Assembly (NCBI GenBank): GCA_024763405.1
Contig: JANTFQ010000089.1
Coordinates: 1 to 8,095 of the forward strand
Source of the DNA: Calditrichaceae bacterium
GTDB taxonomy: Bacteria; Calditrichota; Calditrichia; Calditrichales; Calditrichaceae
Length of the DNA: 8,095 nucleotides
Reading direction: 5' to 3'
In this document: positions 1-6,999 of the stretch, in pieces
Position numbering within the stretch: the stretch's first letter is position 1
Layout: the number at the start of each line of letters is the position of its first letter
The notes under the pieces: model-generated
Seen by the model: only the letters and a program-made list of their open reading frames with translations
What the model was told of the DNA's origin: nothing
The model's database searches: none
Translations under genes and position numbers: made by a program

Positions 1-200
1 ATTTTGAACATGCAGCGGGGACCGTCAAAATAGAGCGTATCTTTTTCCGAGGTCACCACTTTCTCCATCCAGTTGGGATATTTTTCCACTATCATGTTAC
101 AATTGGCGCAGCGGTGTTCGGTTGTTACTGCTTTTTTCTTGGAGGTGCAGGCATTTAATAAAACTAAAACGGCGGTGAAGATGAGAAAAAACCATTTCAT
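1..200 (-). CDS. NosL-like copper-binding lipoprotein (C-terminus outside window)
   Basis: The 66 visible codons start at an ATG at 200-198 and run off the left edge, so the C-terminus is missing. Residues 1-18 form a lipoprotein signal: Lys2, a hydrophobic stretch, and a lipobox 'LLNAC' with the acylated Cys at 18, so the mature protein should be membrane-anchored outside the cytoplasm. It then shows 'CANCNMIV' (Cys31, Cys34, Met36), 'YPNWMEKV' (41-48) and 'YFDGPRCMF' (57-65). This order of CxxC-x-M, P-x-W and FD-x-P-x-CMF is the NosL family pattern; NosL binds Cu(I) and helps assemble the copper sites of nitrous-oxide reductase. Many NosL-domain proteins occur without nosZ, so the client here is unknown. 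The start overlaps the stop of the upstream thioredoxin lipoprotein as ATGA, with AAGGAG about 9 nt upstream, implying translational coupling. The family call is fairly sure; a role in N2O reduction is not shown. Confidence 0.82.
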   Translation of the reverse strand, partial: MKWFFLIFTAVLVLLNACTSKKKAVTTEHRCANCNMIVEKYPNWMEKVVTSEKDTLYFDGPRCMFK

Positions 201-682
201 TTCATTTTCTCCTTTAATTGTAAAATAAGCGCTTCATCCAGCCAGCCGATATGTGTTTTATAGATTGTCAGGTCACTGTTAATCAAAACACTGGTCGGCA
301 GACCTTTTATACCATATACATTTGAGACTTCTGTTGTACTGTCCAGAAGCATGGGGAAGGAAAGTTTAAAATAATCCACAAAAGACTGCACATGTTCCCG
401 GGTCTGGCCGGTATTTATACAAATAATTTTAAGATCGCTGTTTTGGGGATCAAGATATGCCTTTTGTAGTTTCGGAAATTCCGCGCGGCATTCGGTACAC
501 CAGTCCGCCCAAAAATGCAGCAGGATTTTCTTCCCCTTTAAGCTGTTTAAGTTAAGTTTCCCGCCGTTGATTTCCGGTAATTCAAATTCCGGCGCTGATT
601 GTCCCGATTTTAGCGCAGGTGTCTGTCCCTGGCATGAGAGCAGAATGAAAAGAATAGATAAACGCAGGAATGATTGTATCAT
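197..682 (-). CDS. TlpA/ResA-like thioredoxin-fold lipoprotein
   Basis: This 161-residue protein is a periplasmic or outer-surface thiol:disulfide oxidoreductase of the TlpA/ResA/AhpC-TSA type. Residues 1-17 form a lipoprotein signal with Cys17 after 'ILLS'. The 'GQSAPEFELPEINGG' entry strand (27-41) is typical of the family. The redox centre is 'WCTEC' (61-65) after 'LLHFWAD', and the cis-proline loop is 'GIKGLPTS' (124-131, Pro129). The dipeptide between the cysteines is Thr-Glu rather than the common Pro-Pro, Glu-Pro or Gly-Pro, which should alter the redox potential. TlpA-type proteins reduce cytochrome c haem-site cysteines or copper-site cysteines of oxidases and Sco proteins. The overlapping downstream gene encodes a NosL-type copper protein with a CxxC motif, so reducing that partner or its client before copper loading is a reasonable inference. 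There is no clear Shine-Dalgarno before the ATG. A weak promoter may lie at 719-745 (TATAAA preceded by TTGTAT with a 15-nt spacer, minus strand). Confidence 0.88.
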   Translation of the reverse strand: MIQSFLRLSILFILLSCQGQTPALKSGQSAPEFELPEINGGKLNLNSLKGKKILLHFWADWCTECRAEFPKLQKAYLDPQNSDLKIICINTGQTREHVQSFVDYFKLSFPMLLDSTTEVSNVYGIKGLPTSVLINSDLTIYKTHIGWLDEALILQLKEKMK

Positions 683-916
683 AGAAAAAGATCGTTAAGG
701 TCAAACGGACGATTTCAATTTATAACGACCCTGAATGAGATACAAGTTTTCTATGGTGCCTTTTCAGCAAGACAAACATCTGGATTTTTATCAAAAATTT
801 TATATTTTGGAATTATTCTGCTGAATATTTGTTATAAAAAGTATCCTTTTGGCTAAAGATACATCAAAGAAGGCAGTAAGTATAAAAATGAAAACAAAAT
901 AATAACGGAGAATACA

Positions 917-1276
917 ATGACAACCCATTTAACAAAAGACGATTTTAAAGCAAAAGTTTTTGATTTTGAAGCAAACCAGGAATGGAAATATGAAGGCGAT
1001 CTGCCCAGCATTATCGATTTCTACGCCGATTGGTGCCAGCCCTGTAAAATGGTTGCCCCGATCCTCGAAGAACTTTCCACCGAGTTTGAAGGCAAAATGC
1101 ATGTGTATAAAGTAAACACAGAGCAGGAACAGGAACTCGCCGCTATGTTTGGTATCCGCAGCATTCCTTCCATGCTGTTTATCCCTATGGGCGAAAAACC
1201 GCAGATGGCTGTGGGCGCCCTGCCGAAAGATCAGATTATGCAGGCAATGAAAGAAGTACTAAATGTAGAAGCCTAA
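917..1276 (+). CDS. trxA: Thioredoxin
   Basis: This 119-residue cytoplasmic thioredoxin has no signal peptide and only the thioredoxin fold. Its hallmarks are 'IIDFYADWCQPCKMVAPIL': the buried Asp34, the active site 'WCQPC' (39-43) and Lys44. The cis-proline loop is 'GIRSIPSMLFI' (Pro84), followed by the 'VGALPK' Gly100 turn and a C-terminal helix. Family members are usually 105-110 residues; the extra length is an N-terminal segment (about residues 1-25), as in some Bacteroidota thioredoxins. Gln-Pro replaces the classical Gly-Pro between the cysteines. It would reduce disulfides in ribonucleotide reductase, peroxiredoxins or methionine sulfoxide reductases using thioredoxin reductase, which is not in this window. 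A good ribosome site (GGAG at 907-910, 6 nt before ATG) supports the start. It appears monocistronic, is divergent from the TlpA-like gene and ends at a strong terminator. Confidence 0.95.
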   Translation: MTTHLTKDDFKAKVFDFEANQEWKYEGDLPSIIDFYADWCQPCKMVAPILEELSTEFEGKMHVYKVNTEQEQELAAMFGIRSIPSMLFIPMGEKPQMAVGALPKDQIMQAMKEVLNVEA

Positions 1277-1295
1277 ACGGTTTTATCTGCAAAAG

Positions 1296-1324
1296 AAAAG
1301 CCCGGTTCTTGCCGGGCTTTTTTG
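1296..1324. terminator. Bidirectional intrinsic terminator
   Basis: The stem GCCCGG (1300-1305) pairs with CCGGGC (1312-1317) around a TTCTTG loop. It is extended by AAAA (1296-1299) pairing with TTTT (1318-1321). On the plus strand it runs into TTTTTTTGTTTTT, ending the thioredoxin transcript 20 nt after its stop. Read on the minus strand the stem is followed by TTTTCTTTT, so it can also end the VWA gene transcript, whose stop lies at 1362. A smaller hairpin (AATAG 1345-1349 with CTATT 1355-1359, then a T-run) sits between them and may assist. Confidence 0.9.
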
Positions 1325-1361
1325 TTTTTATGATTTAACACACTAATAGCGGCACTATTTT

Positions 1362-3374
1362 TTATAATCCCAGTTTCGGATCTATCCGAACCCGGGTAAC
1401 CGATAATACTTCTGCCGTTTCCACCCGCAGCAGTTTTAAAAACAACTCGTACTGCCCATCCTTAAAATAAAACTTTCCGGTAATCAGCATTTCAGCCCCG
1501 ATAAAGGCGCCAATCTTTGCGGCATTGTCTTCTTTCGTCAGACCGCTTAACCGCAGGCCGGCTTCCCGGGTCAGGGTCTGTAAATCTTTGCGTTCTACCA
1601 TTTTAAAAGAGGGGTTTTGGGCTGCACTTAAAAGCAGTTGTTCATAAAAATATTCGGCATTGTTTTTCTGACTGTCAAAAGAAACGTCAAATGGTAAAAG
1701 AGCCGCGGGGGTACTGTCAGGAATTACGATTGTGGAAAAATCAACCAGTTGCTGTACCGCTTTTGAAAAAAGAATGGAAAGCGTTTTTTGTTTATCTTCA
1801 TCCTTTAGTTTTTGTGCTTCGAACCAGGGCAGGTTCTCTTTAATTTCGATGTTACTGACATGGGCCAGTTCTTCCTTCGTAAAGCGAATAATAATAGCTT
1901 CCAGGTTCTCGGAATTAAAATTAGTCCCGGTGTGGTGGCTTACGCTGCCCGGACGGCCGCCTTCGCTTTCGCCTTTTTCGCCGTAGGTTAAAAAGATATA
2001 TTTACCATACGTGTACTGGGCAATCTGACGTAATACGTATTCCCCGGAAATATTCAGACCGCCGGTGCCCACGCTGAATATTTTGATGGCTTTTTCTTTG
2101 GCTTCCCGCGCGGCACTGGCATAAGTAAACTGCTGACCGTAATCCATGTGCAGGGGGGCGTCGGTAATAATAAAAGCCAGGCGCAGCCCGTCCTGATTCC
2201 ATTCCATTTCGTGCAGGGAAACTTCGAGAGCCGATTGCAAATCTTCGGGGGTATCACCGCCGCCGTCCGCAGAAACTTTTTGCAGCTCTGCGCGGAATGC
2301 TTCTAAATCGGAGGTAAACGGAATGGCCTGCGTCACATAATCATCCGATTGATCGCGGTATAAAACCATGCCGTAGCGCAGGGCCGGTTTTATATTCAGC
2401 GCGCTTAGATTTAAATTGATTAACTCAATGGTACTTTTAAGGCGTTCGATTTCTTCGCCCATGCTGCCGGTCGTATCTAAAATAAAAAGTAAATCAAGCG
2501 GAATGTTGGCGTAATTCGGCCGTGCTGTTTGCATCTGTACCGAAAGGGTGCGGGGGCCGAAACGATCAATTTTAATTTTTTGCTCCGAACTGTCCGTTTT
2601 AATGACCGCGCTAAAATGGTCGCTTTTTAATTTAATTTCCTGAGGAAAGATAAAAAATGATCCGTCGGCGTAAGTTCGTCCCCCGGCAAGCAGACGGTCT
2701 TTTTCATAAATCTGCACCTGTGCGTTGGGGACGGATTTCCCGTTTTTATCCAGCACGGTCAGGTGAAGTCGTTCCCGGACATGCAGTGGATAATGCGGAA
2801 CCTTTTTATGCTGTTCCAGAAATTTACTGAAATAATTAAACTGCTGATTGTCATCGGCAAATCCGGCGCGTAAACCCGACTGAGACGAATGTGGTTTTGA
2901 AACCCGTTCCGTAGGGGCCGTCATTTCAACTGTTTCCGGTGGCGGTGGCGGTGGCGGCGAGAATTTAGGGATAAGCTTATCCCAAAAACTACCTTTTTCT
3001 TTCTTCTTTATCGAACGGGTGGACATTTCTCTGCGCTCGGTGGTAACGGGGGGTGGTGGGATTTTCTTACCCGTAAGCTGGAAATCAAGCTGCCGGCGGT
3101 CGCCGCGGGTAATGATCACATTTTTAATGGTCTGCTTTTTATAGCGTGTCTGTGTGGCGGAGGCTTCATACGTACCCGGCAGAATATCGGTAATCTCATA
3201 ATAACCGGAAGCGTCTGTTACTGCGTTGAATGTTGTTCCGGTTATTTCAATTTTTGCACCGGCAACGGCCAGGCCGCTGTTTTTTGCGGTTACCGTGCCG
3301 TAAAGTATTCCGCCGGCGGCAAAAGAAATCTGAATGCTTGCTGCAAGAAAAAGAATTGTTTTTAATACCTGCAT
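1362..3374 (-). CDS. Exported CarboxypepD_reg / VWA / CsgG-like multidomain protein
   Basis: I place the start at the ATG at 3374-3372 (670 residues): AAGAGAGA lies just upstream and a normal Sec signal (1-19/20, ending 'QISFA') follows at once. A GTG at 3407 would add 11 residues before the signal. Segments in order are: a CarboxypepD_reg-like beta-sandwich (about 23-101, with 'GTVTAKNSG', 'VTDASGYYEITDILPGTYEA'); a Pro- and charge-rich linker (105-160, including seven prolines at 140-146); a second beta-sandwich-like segment (about 200-282, 'ADGSFFIFP'); a VWA domain (about 291-470) with MIDAS 'DTTGSM' at 300-305, the 'GGGDTPED' loop (Thr375) and 'IITDAP' (Asp405); and a C-terminal region (about 577-665, 'MVERKDLQTLTREAGL', 'IGAFIGAEMLITGKF') like the CsgG/LpoB/GNA1162 fold. 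VWA domains bind ligands through a metal ion; CsgG-like domains assemble at the outer membrane. The protein is probably periplasmic or surface-bound. Its specific function is unknown. Confidence 0.85.
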   Translation of the reverse strand: MQVLKTILFLAASIQISFAAGGILYGTVTAKNSGLAVAGAKIEITGTTFNAVTDASGYYEITDILPGTYEASATQTRYKKQTIKNVIITRGDRRQLDFQLTGKKIPPPPVTTERREMSTRSIKKKEKGSFWDKLIPKFSPPPPPPPETVEMTAPTERVSKPHSSQSGLRAGFADDNQQFNYFSKFLEQHKKVPHYPLHVRERLHLTVLDKNGKSVPNAQVQIYEKDRLLAGGRTYADGSFFIFPQEIKLKSDHFSAVIKTDSSEQKIKIDRFGPRTLSVQMQTARPNYANIPLDLLFILDTTGSMGEEIERLKSTIELINLNLSALNIKPALRYGMVLYRDQSDDYVTQAIPFTSDLEAFRAELQKVSADGGGDTPEDLQSALEVSLHEMEWNQDGLRLAFIITDAPLHMDYGQQFTYASAAREAKEKAIKIFSVGTGGLNISGEYVLRQIAQYTYGKYIFLTYGEKGESEGGRPGSVSHHTGTNFNSENLEAIIIRFTKEELAHVSNIEIKENLPWFEAQKLKDEDKQKTLSILFSKAVQQLVDFSTIVIPDSTPAALLPFDVSFDSQKNNAEYFYEQLLLSAAQNPSFKMVERKDLQTLTREAGLRLSGLTKEDNAAKIGAFIGAEMLITGKFYFKDGQYELFLKLLRVETAEVLSVTRVRIDPKLGL

Positions 3375-3578
3375 TGTGTGTCTCTCTTTGATAAATGAAA
3401 TTTGCACTTAATAAAAATAGCGGTCGATATCTTTTACATGGATTATTTCGAAAAGTTTCCTGTCAATTCCAAAGGTTTACTTTCTGCCTTCGCGTTTCGA
3501 TATTATTTCCGGGTTAAAAATTTTATTCACTTCTTAAGATGAACCGTGTTTAAAACAAATATGTTAATGCATTCGAAA

Positions 3579-4202
3579 TTATTTCTTAAAGGTAAATGAA
3601 ATTAATCTCGGGGTTTCATTTTCAGAATTATTATCAAACCATTCTTTGAGCTCAATCAATTTAAATCCATTCATAACTGCGTTGTTAATGTATTCTGAAG
3701 TATGATGTGTAAATACTTCTAATTCCTTTATTTCATTTCCCATTTTGAATTGCGCCTTACTACCGGAATATTGCTTACAAGGATGTAATTCGCTGATGAA
3801 AAACAATCCGTTTTTCTTTAATTTCTTGTTCGCCTGACTGAAAATATGGTTTAAGTCTTTTATATGTTCGAGTGTCAAGCTGGAAGTAATCAAATCTGCA
3901 AAACTATTTTCAGTTTTCCAATCTTCGGTTAAATCTGCTTTCATTAAATGAACTCTACTATCATTTATTTTGTGTGCTGCGATATTTAACATATTTTGTG
4001 AAAAGTCTAATCCGATAATTCGACTGGCTTTTTTCAGCAGCCAGATGGTATTTTTCCCGGTTCCACAACCTAATTCCAATACATTTTTAAAATCATACTT
4101 GCTCAATGTTTCAATAGTCGCTTTTCTATCTAAATCCCTTGTTTTATTTTCATTCGAATCGTATTGATCCGCCCAGGAATTATATGCTTTTTCAATGTTC
4201 AT
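3579..4202 (-). CDS. Class I SAM-dependent methyltransferase, substrate unknown
   Basis: This 207-residue cytoplasmic protein has the Rossmann-like methyltransferase fold (Methyltransf_11/25 type). Motif I is 'VLELGCGTGKNT' (41-52), which binds SAM. The acidic residue ending strand 2 is Asp66 in 'IIGLDFS'. 'MKADLTEDW' (87-95, Asp90) contacts the adenine side, and 'ADLITSSLTLEHIKD' (102-116) is the motif IV region. A 'SELHPCKQYSGSKAQF' segment (137-152) recalls a group of small stand-alone methyltransferases of unknown substrate. The ribosome site is weak (GAAAGA). The gene is strikingly AT-rich: 18 of 60 bases are G or C in 3601-3660 and 17 of 60 in 3901-3960, against 28 of 60 in metF (4801-4860) and 31 of 60 in metH (7861-7920). 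That suggests horizontal acquisition. It lies 146 nt downstream of metF in the same direction, so a shared transcript is possible; nothing in the sequence shows that it acts in methionine metabolism. Confidence 0.87.
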   Translation of the reverse strand: MNIEKAYNSWADQYDSNENKTRDLDRKATIETLSKYDFKNVLELGCGTGKNTIWLLKKASRIIGLDFSQNMLNIAAHKINDSRVHLMKADLTEDWKTENSFADLITSSLTLEHIKDLNHIFSQANKKLKKNGLFFISELHPCKQYSGSKAQFKMGNEIKELEVFTHHTSEYINNAVMNGFKLIELKEWFDNNSENETPRLISFTFKK

Positions 4203-4348
4203 TTCTATCTTTCTTCATTATTAATGCCAATCGGTGCACACATTCCATTGTTCTTATCCACCCGAATTAGTGATATAAAGAAATTGCTTGTATTTTTTAC
4301 ACTACTCAGCAATTGGTTTGCAAATTCAGAAAATAATCAAACGCCTCG

Positions 4349-5299
4349 CTACATACGCGCTTTTTGCATCAGTAAATTGATGGGCTTGGAATCCTGCAGG
4401 ATATAAAAGTGAATCGCCGGCACCCCGGCACTCAATAATTCATTGAATTGGCGGTGGGTCCAGTCCGCTCCAACTTCCAGAACATGTTCATTTTTAGATT
4501 CCATGATTTCACCGGTCAGCTCTGCCGGAATATCCACATGAAAATTTTTGGGAATTGAAACAAGCTGCTTTTTACTGCTTACTATTTTCAATCCCGGAAT
4601 AATGGGCGCGGTTATTCCATGTTCCCTGCATTTTTCTACAAATTTAAAATATACCGCATTATCAAAAAACATTTGGGTTACAATATATTCGGCGCCTGCT
4701 TTAATTTTTTTCTTTAAATATTCGATATCATATTCCAGGTTGGGCGCTTCAAAATGTTTTTCCGGATACGCGCCAACACCGATGCAAAAATTTGAGGGTC
4801 GGGCGTCCAATAGGTTTTCTTCGAGATAAACCCCGTGATTCATCTTATCGATTTGCGCCACCAAATCATCTGCATAACGATTTATCGTACGATTGTTGCG
4901 CTGTGATTTTTTATTCTCGCTGGTATCGCCGCGCAGGGCTAAAATATTATCAATTTCCAGATACTGCAGCTCAATCAGAAAATCTTCCGTCTCTTCCCGT
5001 GTAAACCCTTCACATAAAACATGCGGTACGGCGTCGATATTATATTTATTCTGGATAAGGGCGCAGATACCCAGGGTACCCGGACGTTTCCGTTTTACTT
5101 TGCGCTTGATTCCCTGCGGTGTTTCTTCATAAATTACTTCCGCGGCGTGGCTGGTTATATCAATAAAAGGAGGATTGAATTTTGATATATCATCCACCGT
5201 TTGCAGCAAACTTTTAATATCCCCACCGCGTTTGGGCGGAATAATTTCGAAGCTTATTAAAGGCTGTTTTGCCCGGGCAAGATGTTCAATTACTTTCAT
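4349..5299 (-). CDS. metF: 5,10-methylenetetrahydrofolate reductase
   Basis: This 316-residue FAD-dependent TIM-barrel enzyme reduces 5,10-methylene-THF to 5-methyl-THF, the methyl donor for methionine synthase. Family motifs are in order: 'SFEIIPPK' (16-23) with the catalytic Glu18 (Glu28 in E. coli); 'DITSHAAE' (47-54); 'NILALRGD' (118-125), whose Asp125 matches the FAD-tuning Asp120 of E. coli; 'GVGAYPEKHFEA' (174-185); 'YIVTQMFFD' (205-213); 'IIPGLKIV' (233-240); and 'HFYILQ' (297-302). It is about 20 residues longer than E. coli MetF, with an insertion around 127-165, as in Bacteroidota-type MetF proteins. There is no C-terminal regulatory domain like that of the eukaryotic enzyme. The start has GGAT 6-7 nt upstream. 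It is divergent from the class V PLP gene; metH, which uses its product, begins 2 kb away on the other strand. A 34-bp palindrome about 100 nt upstream is a candidate operator. Confidence 0.96.
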   Translation of the reverse strand: MKVIEHLARAKQPLISFEIIPPKRGGDIKSLLQTVDDISKFNPPFIDITSHAAEVIYEETPQGIKRKVKRKRPGTLGICALIQNKYNIDAVPHVLCEGFTREETEDFLIELQYLEIDNILALRGDTSENKKSQRNNRTINRYADDLVAQIDKMNHGVYLEENLLDARPSNFCIGVGAYPEKHFEAPNLEYDIEYLKKKIKAGAEYIVTQMFFDNAVYFKFVEKCREHGITAPIIPGLKIVSSKKQLVSIPKNFHVDIPAELTGEIMESKNEHVLEVGADWTHRQFNELLSAGVPAIHFYILQDSKPINLLMQKARM

Positions 5300-5314
5300 G
5301 GCAGATCCATTGAT

Positions 5315-5395
5315 TTAAATGTTGATTTTTTGACAAAATAAGAAAACCGTCGCTAAACTCAAAATTAACCCGGTTCCGGCAAATACCAGTTTCAT
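5315..5395 (-). CDS. Possible small single-span membrane peptide upstream of metF
   Basis: An ORF of 26 codons reads 'MKLVFAGTGLILSLATVFLF' followed by 'CQKINI'. It has a Lys at position 2, a continuous hydrophobic stretch (3-21) long enough to cross a membrane once, a Cys at 21 and a short polar tail. GGAAG (5402-5406) sits 6 nt before the ATG; a second in-frame ATG lies directly upstream at 5398-5396. The stop falls 15 nt before the metF ATG, so the two could be co-translated. The residue before Cys21 is Phe, so it is not a normal lipobox. The ribosome site lies inside the left arm of the 34-bp palindrome. It could be a small membrane protein, a leader peptide for metF, or chance. Coding is unproven. 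Confidence 0.35.
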   Translation of the reverse strand: MKLVFAGTGLILSLATVFLFCQKINI

Positions 5396-5402
5396 CATTC
5401 AC

Positions 5403-5436
5403 TTCCATTTAGTATTTTATAAAACTTTAAATGGAA
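5403..5436. promoter_or_regulatory. 34-bp palindrome in the metF / class V divergent promoter region
   Basis: The outer arms TTCCATTTA (5403-5411) and TAAATGGAA (5428-5436) are perfectly complementary. After three unpaired positions on each side comes a perfect TTTTATAAAA centre (5415-5424), so 14 of 17 positions pair. It sits between two divergent gene sets, and the centre supplies a TATAAA-like -10 on both strands (5418-5423 plus; 5421-5416 minus). No good -35 box accompanies either. A dimeric regulator bound here could control both directions at once. It lacks a long T-run, so it is not an ordinary terminator. The regulator is unknown. Confidence 0.6.
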
Positions 5437-5481
5437 CTGAGAAAATGTACCCATCGTTTTTTTTACTTTTTTGAGGGATCT

Positions 5482-6951
5482 ATGAATTCATTAGAAAGCT
5501 ATTTCGACAAGTTTCGTAAAAATATTATCGGAAATGATTTTAAACATTCCTTTGAACAGGGACCCCGGCAAATTTTATATGCCGACTGGGCCGCAAGCGG
5601 CCGCCTGTACCGGCCCATCGAAGAATTTATCACGAACAAACTTGGCCCTTATGTGGCAAACACCCATACCGAGACTACCCTTACCGGCACCGTAATGACC
5701 GACGCCTATTGTCAGGCGCATACCCTCATAAAAAAACATGTCAATGCCGGGCCGGACGACCGCCTTTTGTTTGCCGGATTTGGGATGACGGCCGTGGTGA
5801 ATAAATTTCAGCGTATTTTAGGACTGCGTGTTCCCGAACGTTTTATGCCGCTCTTTTCCGATAAAAATGAAGAGCGTCCCCTTATCATCATCACCCACAT
5901 GGAACACCATTCCAATCAGACTTCCTGGGTGGAAGGGCTCTGTGATATTGAAATAATCCGCCGCGGCAAGAACGGTTTGCCGGATTTGGAACACTTGCAT
6001 GAAATTTTAAAAGCCAATCAACAGCGCAAACTGCTCATCGGCAGCTTTTCCGCTTGTTCCAATGTAACCGGTATCTTTACCCCCTACCACCAAATGGCCG
6101 AAATAATGCACCAGTACGGTGGTTATTGTTTTGTGGATTTTTCCGCCTCTGCCCCCTACGTAAAAATTGATATGCATCCTGAAAATGAGGCGCAACGTTT
6201 GGACGCCGTTTTCTTTTCACCCCATAAATTTTTGGGCGGACCCGGTTCTTCGGGCGTGATTCTTTTTACGAAAGAACTCTATCAAAATAAAGTCCCCGAT
6301 AATCCGGGCGGCGGCACCGTAACCTGGACCGATCCCTGGGGCGGGCACCACTATTTTGATGATATTGAAATTAGAGAAGATGGCGGAACACCCGGATTTC
6401 TGCAAGGCATTAAGGCTTCTTTGGCCATTCGTTTAAAGGAAGAAATGAACATCGAAAAAATGGCCGAACGCGAGCATCAAATTACCGAACGGCTTCTGAA
6501 GGGTTTAAATGAAATTCCCGGCCTGATTGTGTTGGAAAGCAAACAACAAAACCGTCTGGGTTACGTCTCTTTTTATGTGCAAAATATCCATCATAATTTA
6601 ATTGTGCGTCTGTTAAACGACCGCTTCGGTATTCAGACCCGCGGCGGCTGTTCCTGCGCCGGAACCTACGGCCATATATTATTTAATATCGATTATCATG
6701 AGTCCGCACGTCTTACGCATTTGATAGACAAAGGGGATTTGAGTAAAAAACCGGGCTGGGTAAGAATTTCCATGCATCCAACTATGAAGAACAGCGAAGT
6801 AGATTTTATCGTTGATTCGGTTGCCGAAATCGTCAGTCAAGCGCAGCAGTGGCAAGAGGATTATACCTTTGATCCGCATTCCGGAGATTTCATTTTTAAA
6901 AAACAGCAGGAGTTTAAAATTGATTTAACCAACGACTTTAAGGTGGTTTGA
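5482..6951 (+). CDS. Class V PLP-dependent enzyme, cysteine desulfurase-like
   Basis: This 489-residue cytoplasmic enzyme belongs to the fold-type I class V aminotransferase group (NifS/SufS/Csd, selenocysteine lyase, isopenicillin-N epimerase). The sequence shows 'YADWAASG' (33-40), 'THMEHHSN' (138-145) with the His expected to stack on PLP, 'VDFSASAPYVKIDM' (218-231) with Asp219 expected to bind the pyridine nitrogen, and 'FFSPHKFLGGPGSSG' (244-258) with Lys249 as the Schiff-base lysine. 'RGGCSCAGTYGH' (387-398) places Cys390 and Cys392 where cysteine desulfurases carry their mobile sulfur-accepting Cys loop. It is longer than SufS (about 400 residues), with an insertion around 115-135 and a C-terminal extension (about 455-489). 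I chose the ATG at 5482 because GAGGG precedes it at 5473-5477; an in-frame ATG at 5431 lies inside the palindrome. Its place between metF and metH suggests sulfur-amino-acid metabolism, but the reaction is unknown. Confidence 0.88.
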   Translation: MNSLESYFDKFRKNIIGNDFKHSFEQGPRQILYADWAASGRLYRPIEEFITNKLGPYVANTHTETTLTGTVMTDAYCQAHTLIKKHVNAGPDDRLLFAGFGMTAVVNKFQRILGLRVPERFMPLFSDKNEERPLIIITHMEHHSNQTSWVEGLCDIEIIRRGKNGLPDLEHLHEILKANQQRKLLIGSFSACSNVTGIFTPYHQMAEIMHQYGGYCFVDFSASAPYVKIDMHPENEAQRLDAVFFSPHKFLGGPGSSGVILFTKELYQNKVPDNPGGGTVTWTDPWGGHHYFDDIEIREDGGTPGFLQGIKASLAIRLKEEMNIEKMAEREHQITERLLKGLNEIPGLIVLESKQQNRLGYVSFYVQNIHHNLIVRLLNDRFGIQTRGGCSCAGTYGHILFNIDYHESARLTHLIDKGDLSKKPGWVRISMHPTMKNSEVDFIVDSVAEIVSQAQQWQEDYTFDPHSGDFIFKKQQEFKIDLTNDFKVV

Positions 6952-6999
6952 TTCAGATAGGATAATCTTTATAGAACAAAATTTACTGACAAAAACACA

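Noticed and set aside
674..856. Open frame on the plus strand between the two thioredoxin-fold genes
   Set aside because: It has no ribosome site, no recognisable domain, AT-rich random-looking composition, and it occupies the divergent promoter region.
2939..2960. GGTGGC-type tandem repeat as a regulatory or recombination element
   Set aside because: It is simply the codons of the polyproline linker in the VWA protein, in frame.
3375..3407. GTG start adding 11 residues to the VWA protein
   Set aside because: It has no Shine-Dalgarno and would place charged residues before a clean signal peptide; the ATG at 3374 has AAGAGAGA upstream.
3461..3466. TTGACA on the minus strand upstream of the VWA gene as a -35 box
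   Set aside because: The hexamer is perfect, but no acceptable -10 follows at 15-19 nt (the best are TAATCC or ATCCAT), so I do not call a promoter.
4203..4348. Possible integron attC or gene-cassette boundary beside the AT-rich methyltransferase
   Set aside because: No paired core sites or palindromic attC structure could be made out.
5431..5481. Upstream ATG extending the class V enzyme by 17 residues
   Set aside because: It lies inside the palindrome arm and lacks a ribosome site, while GAGGG precedes the ATG at 5482.
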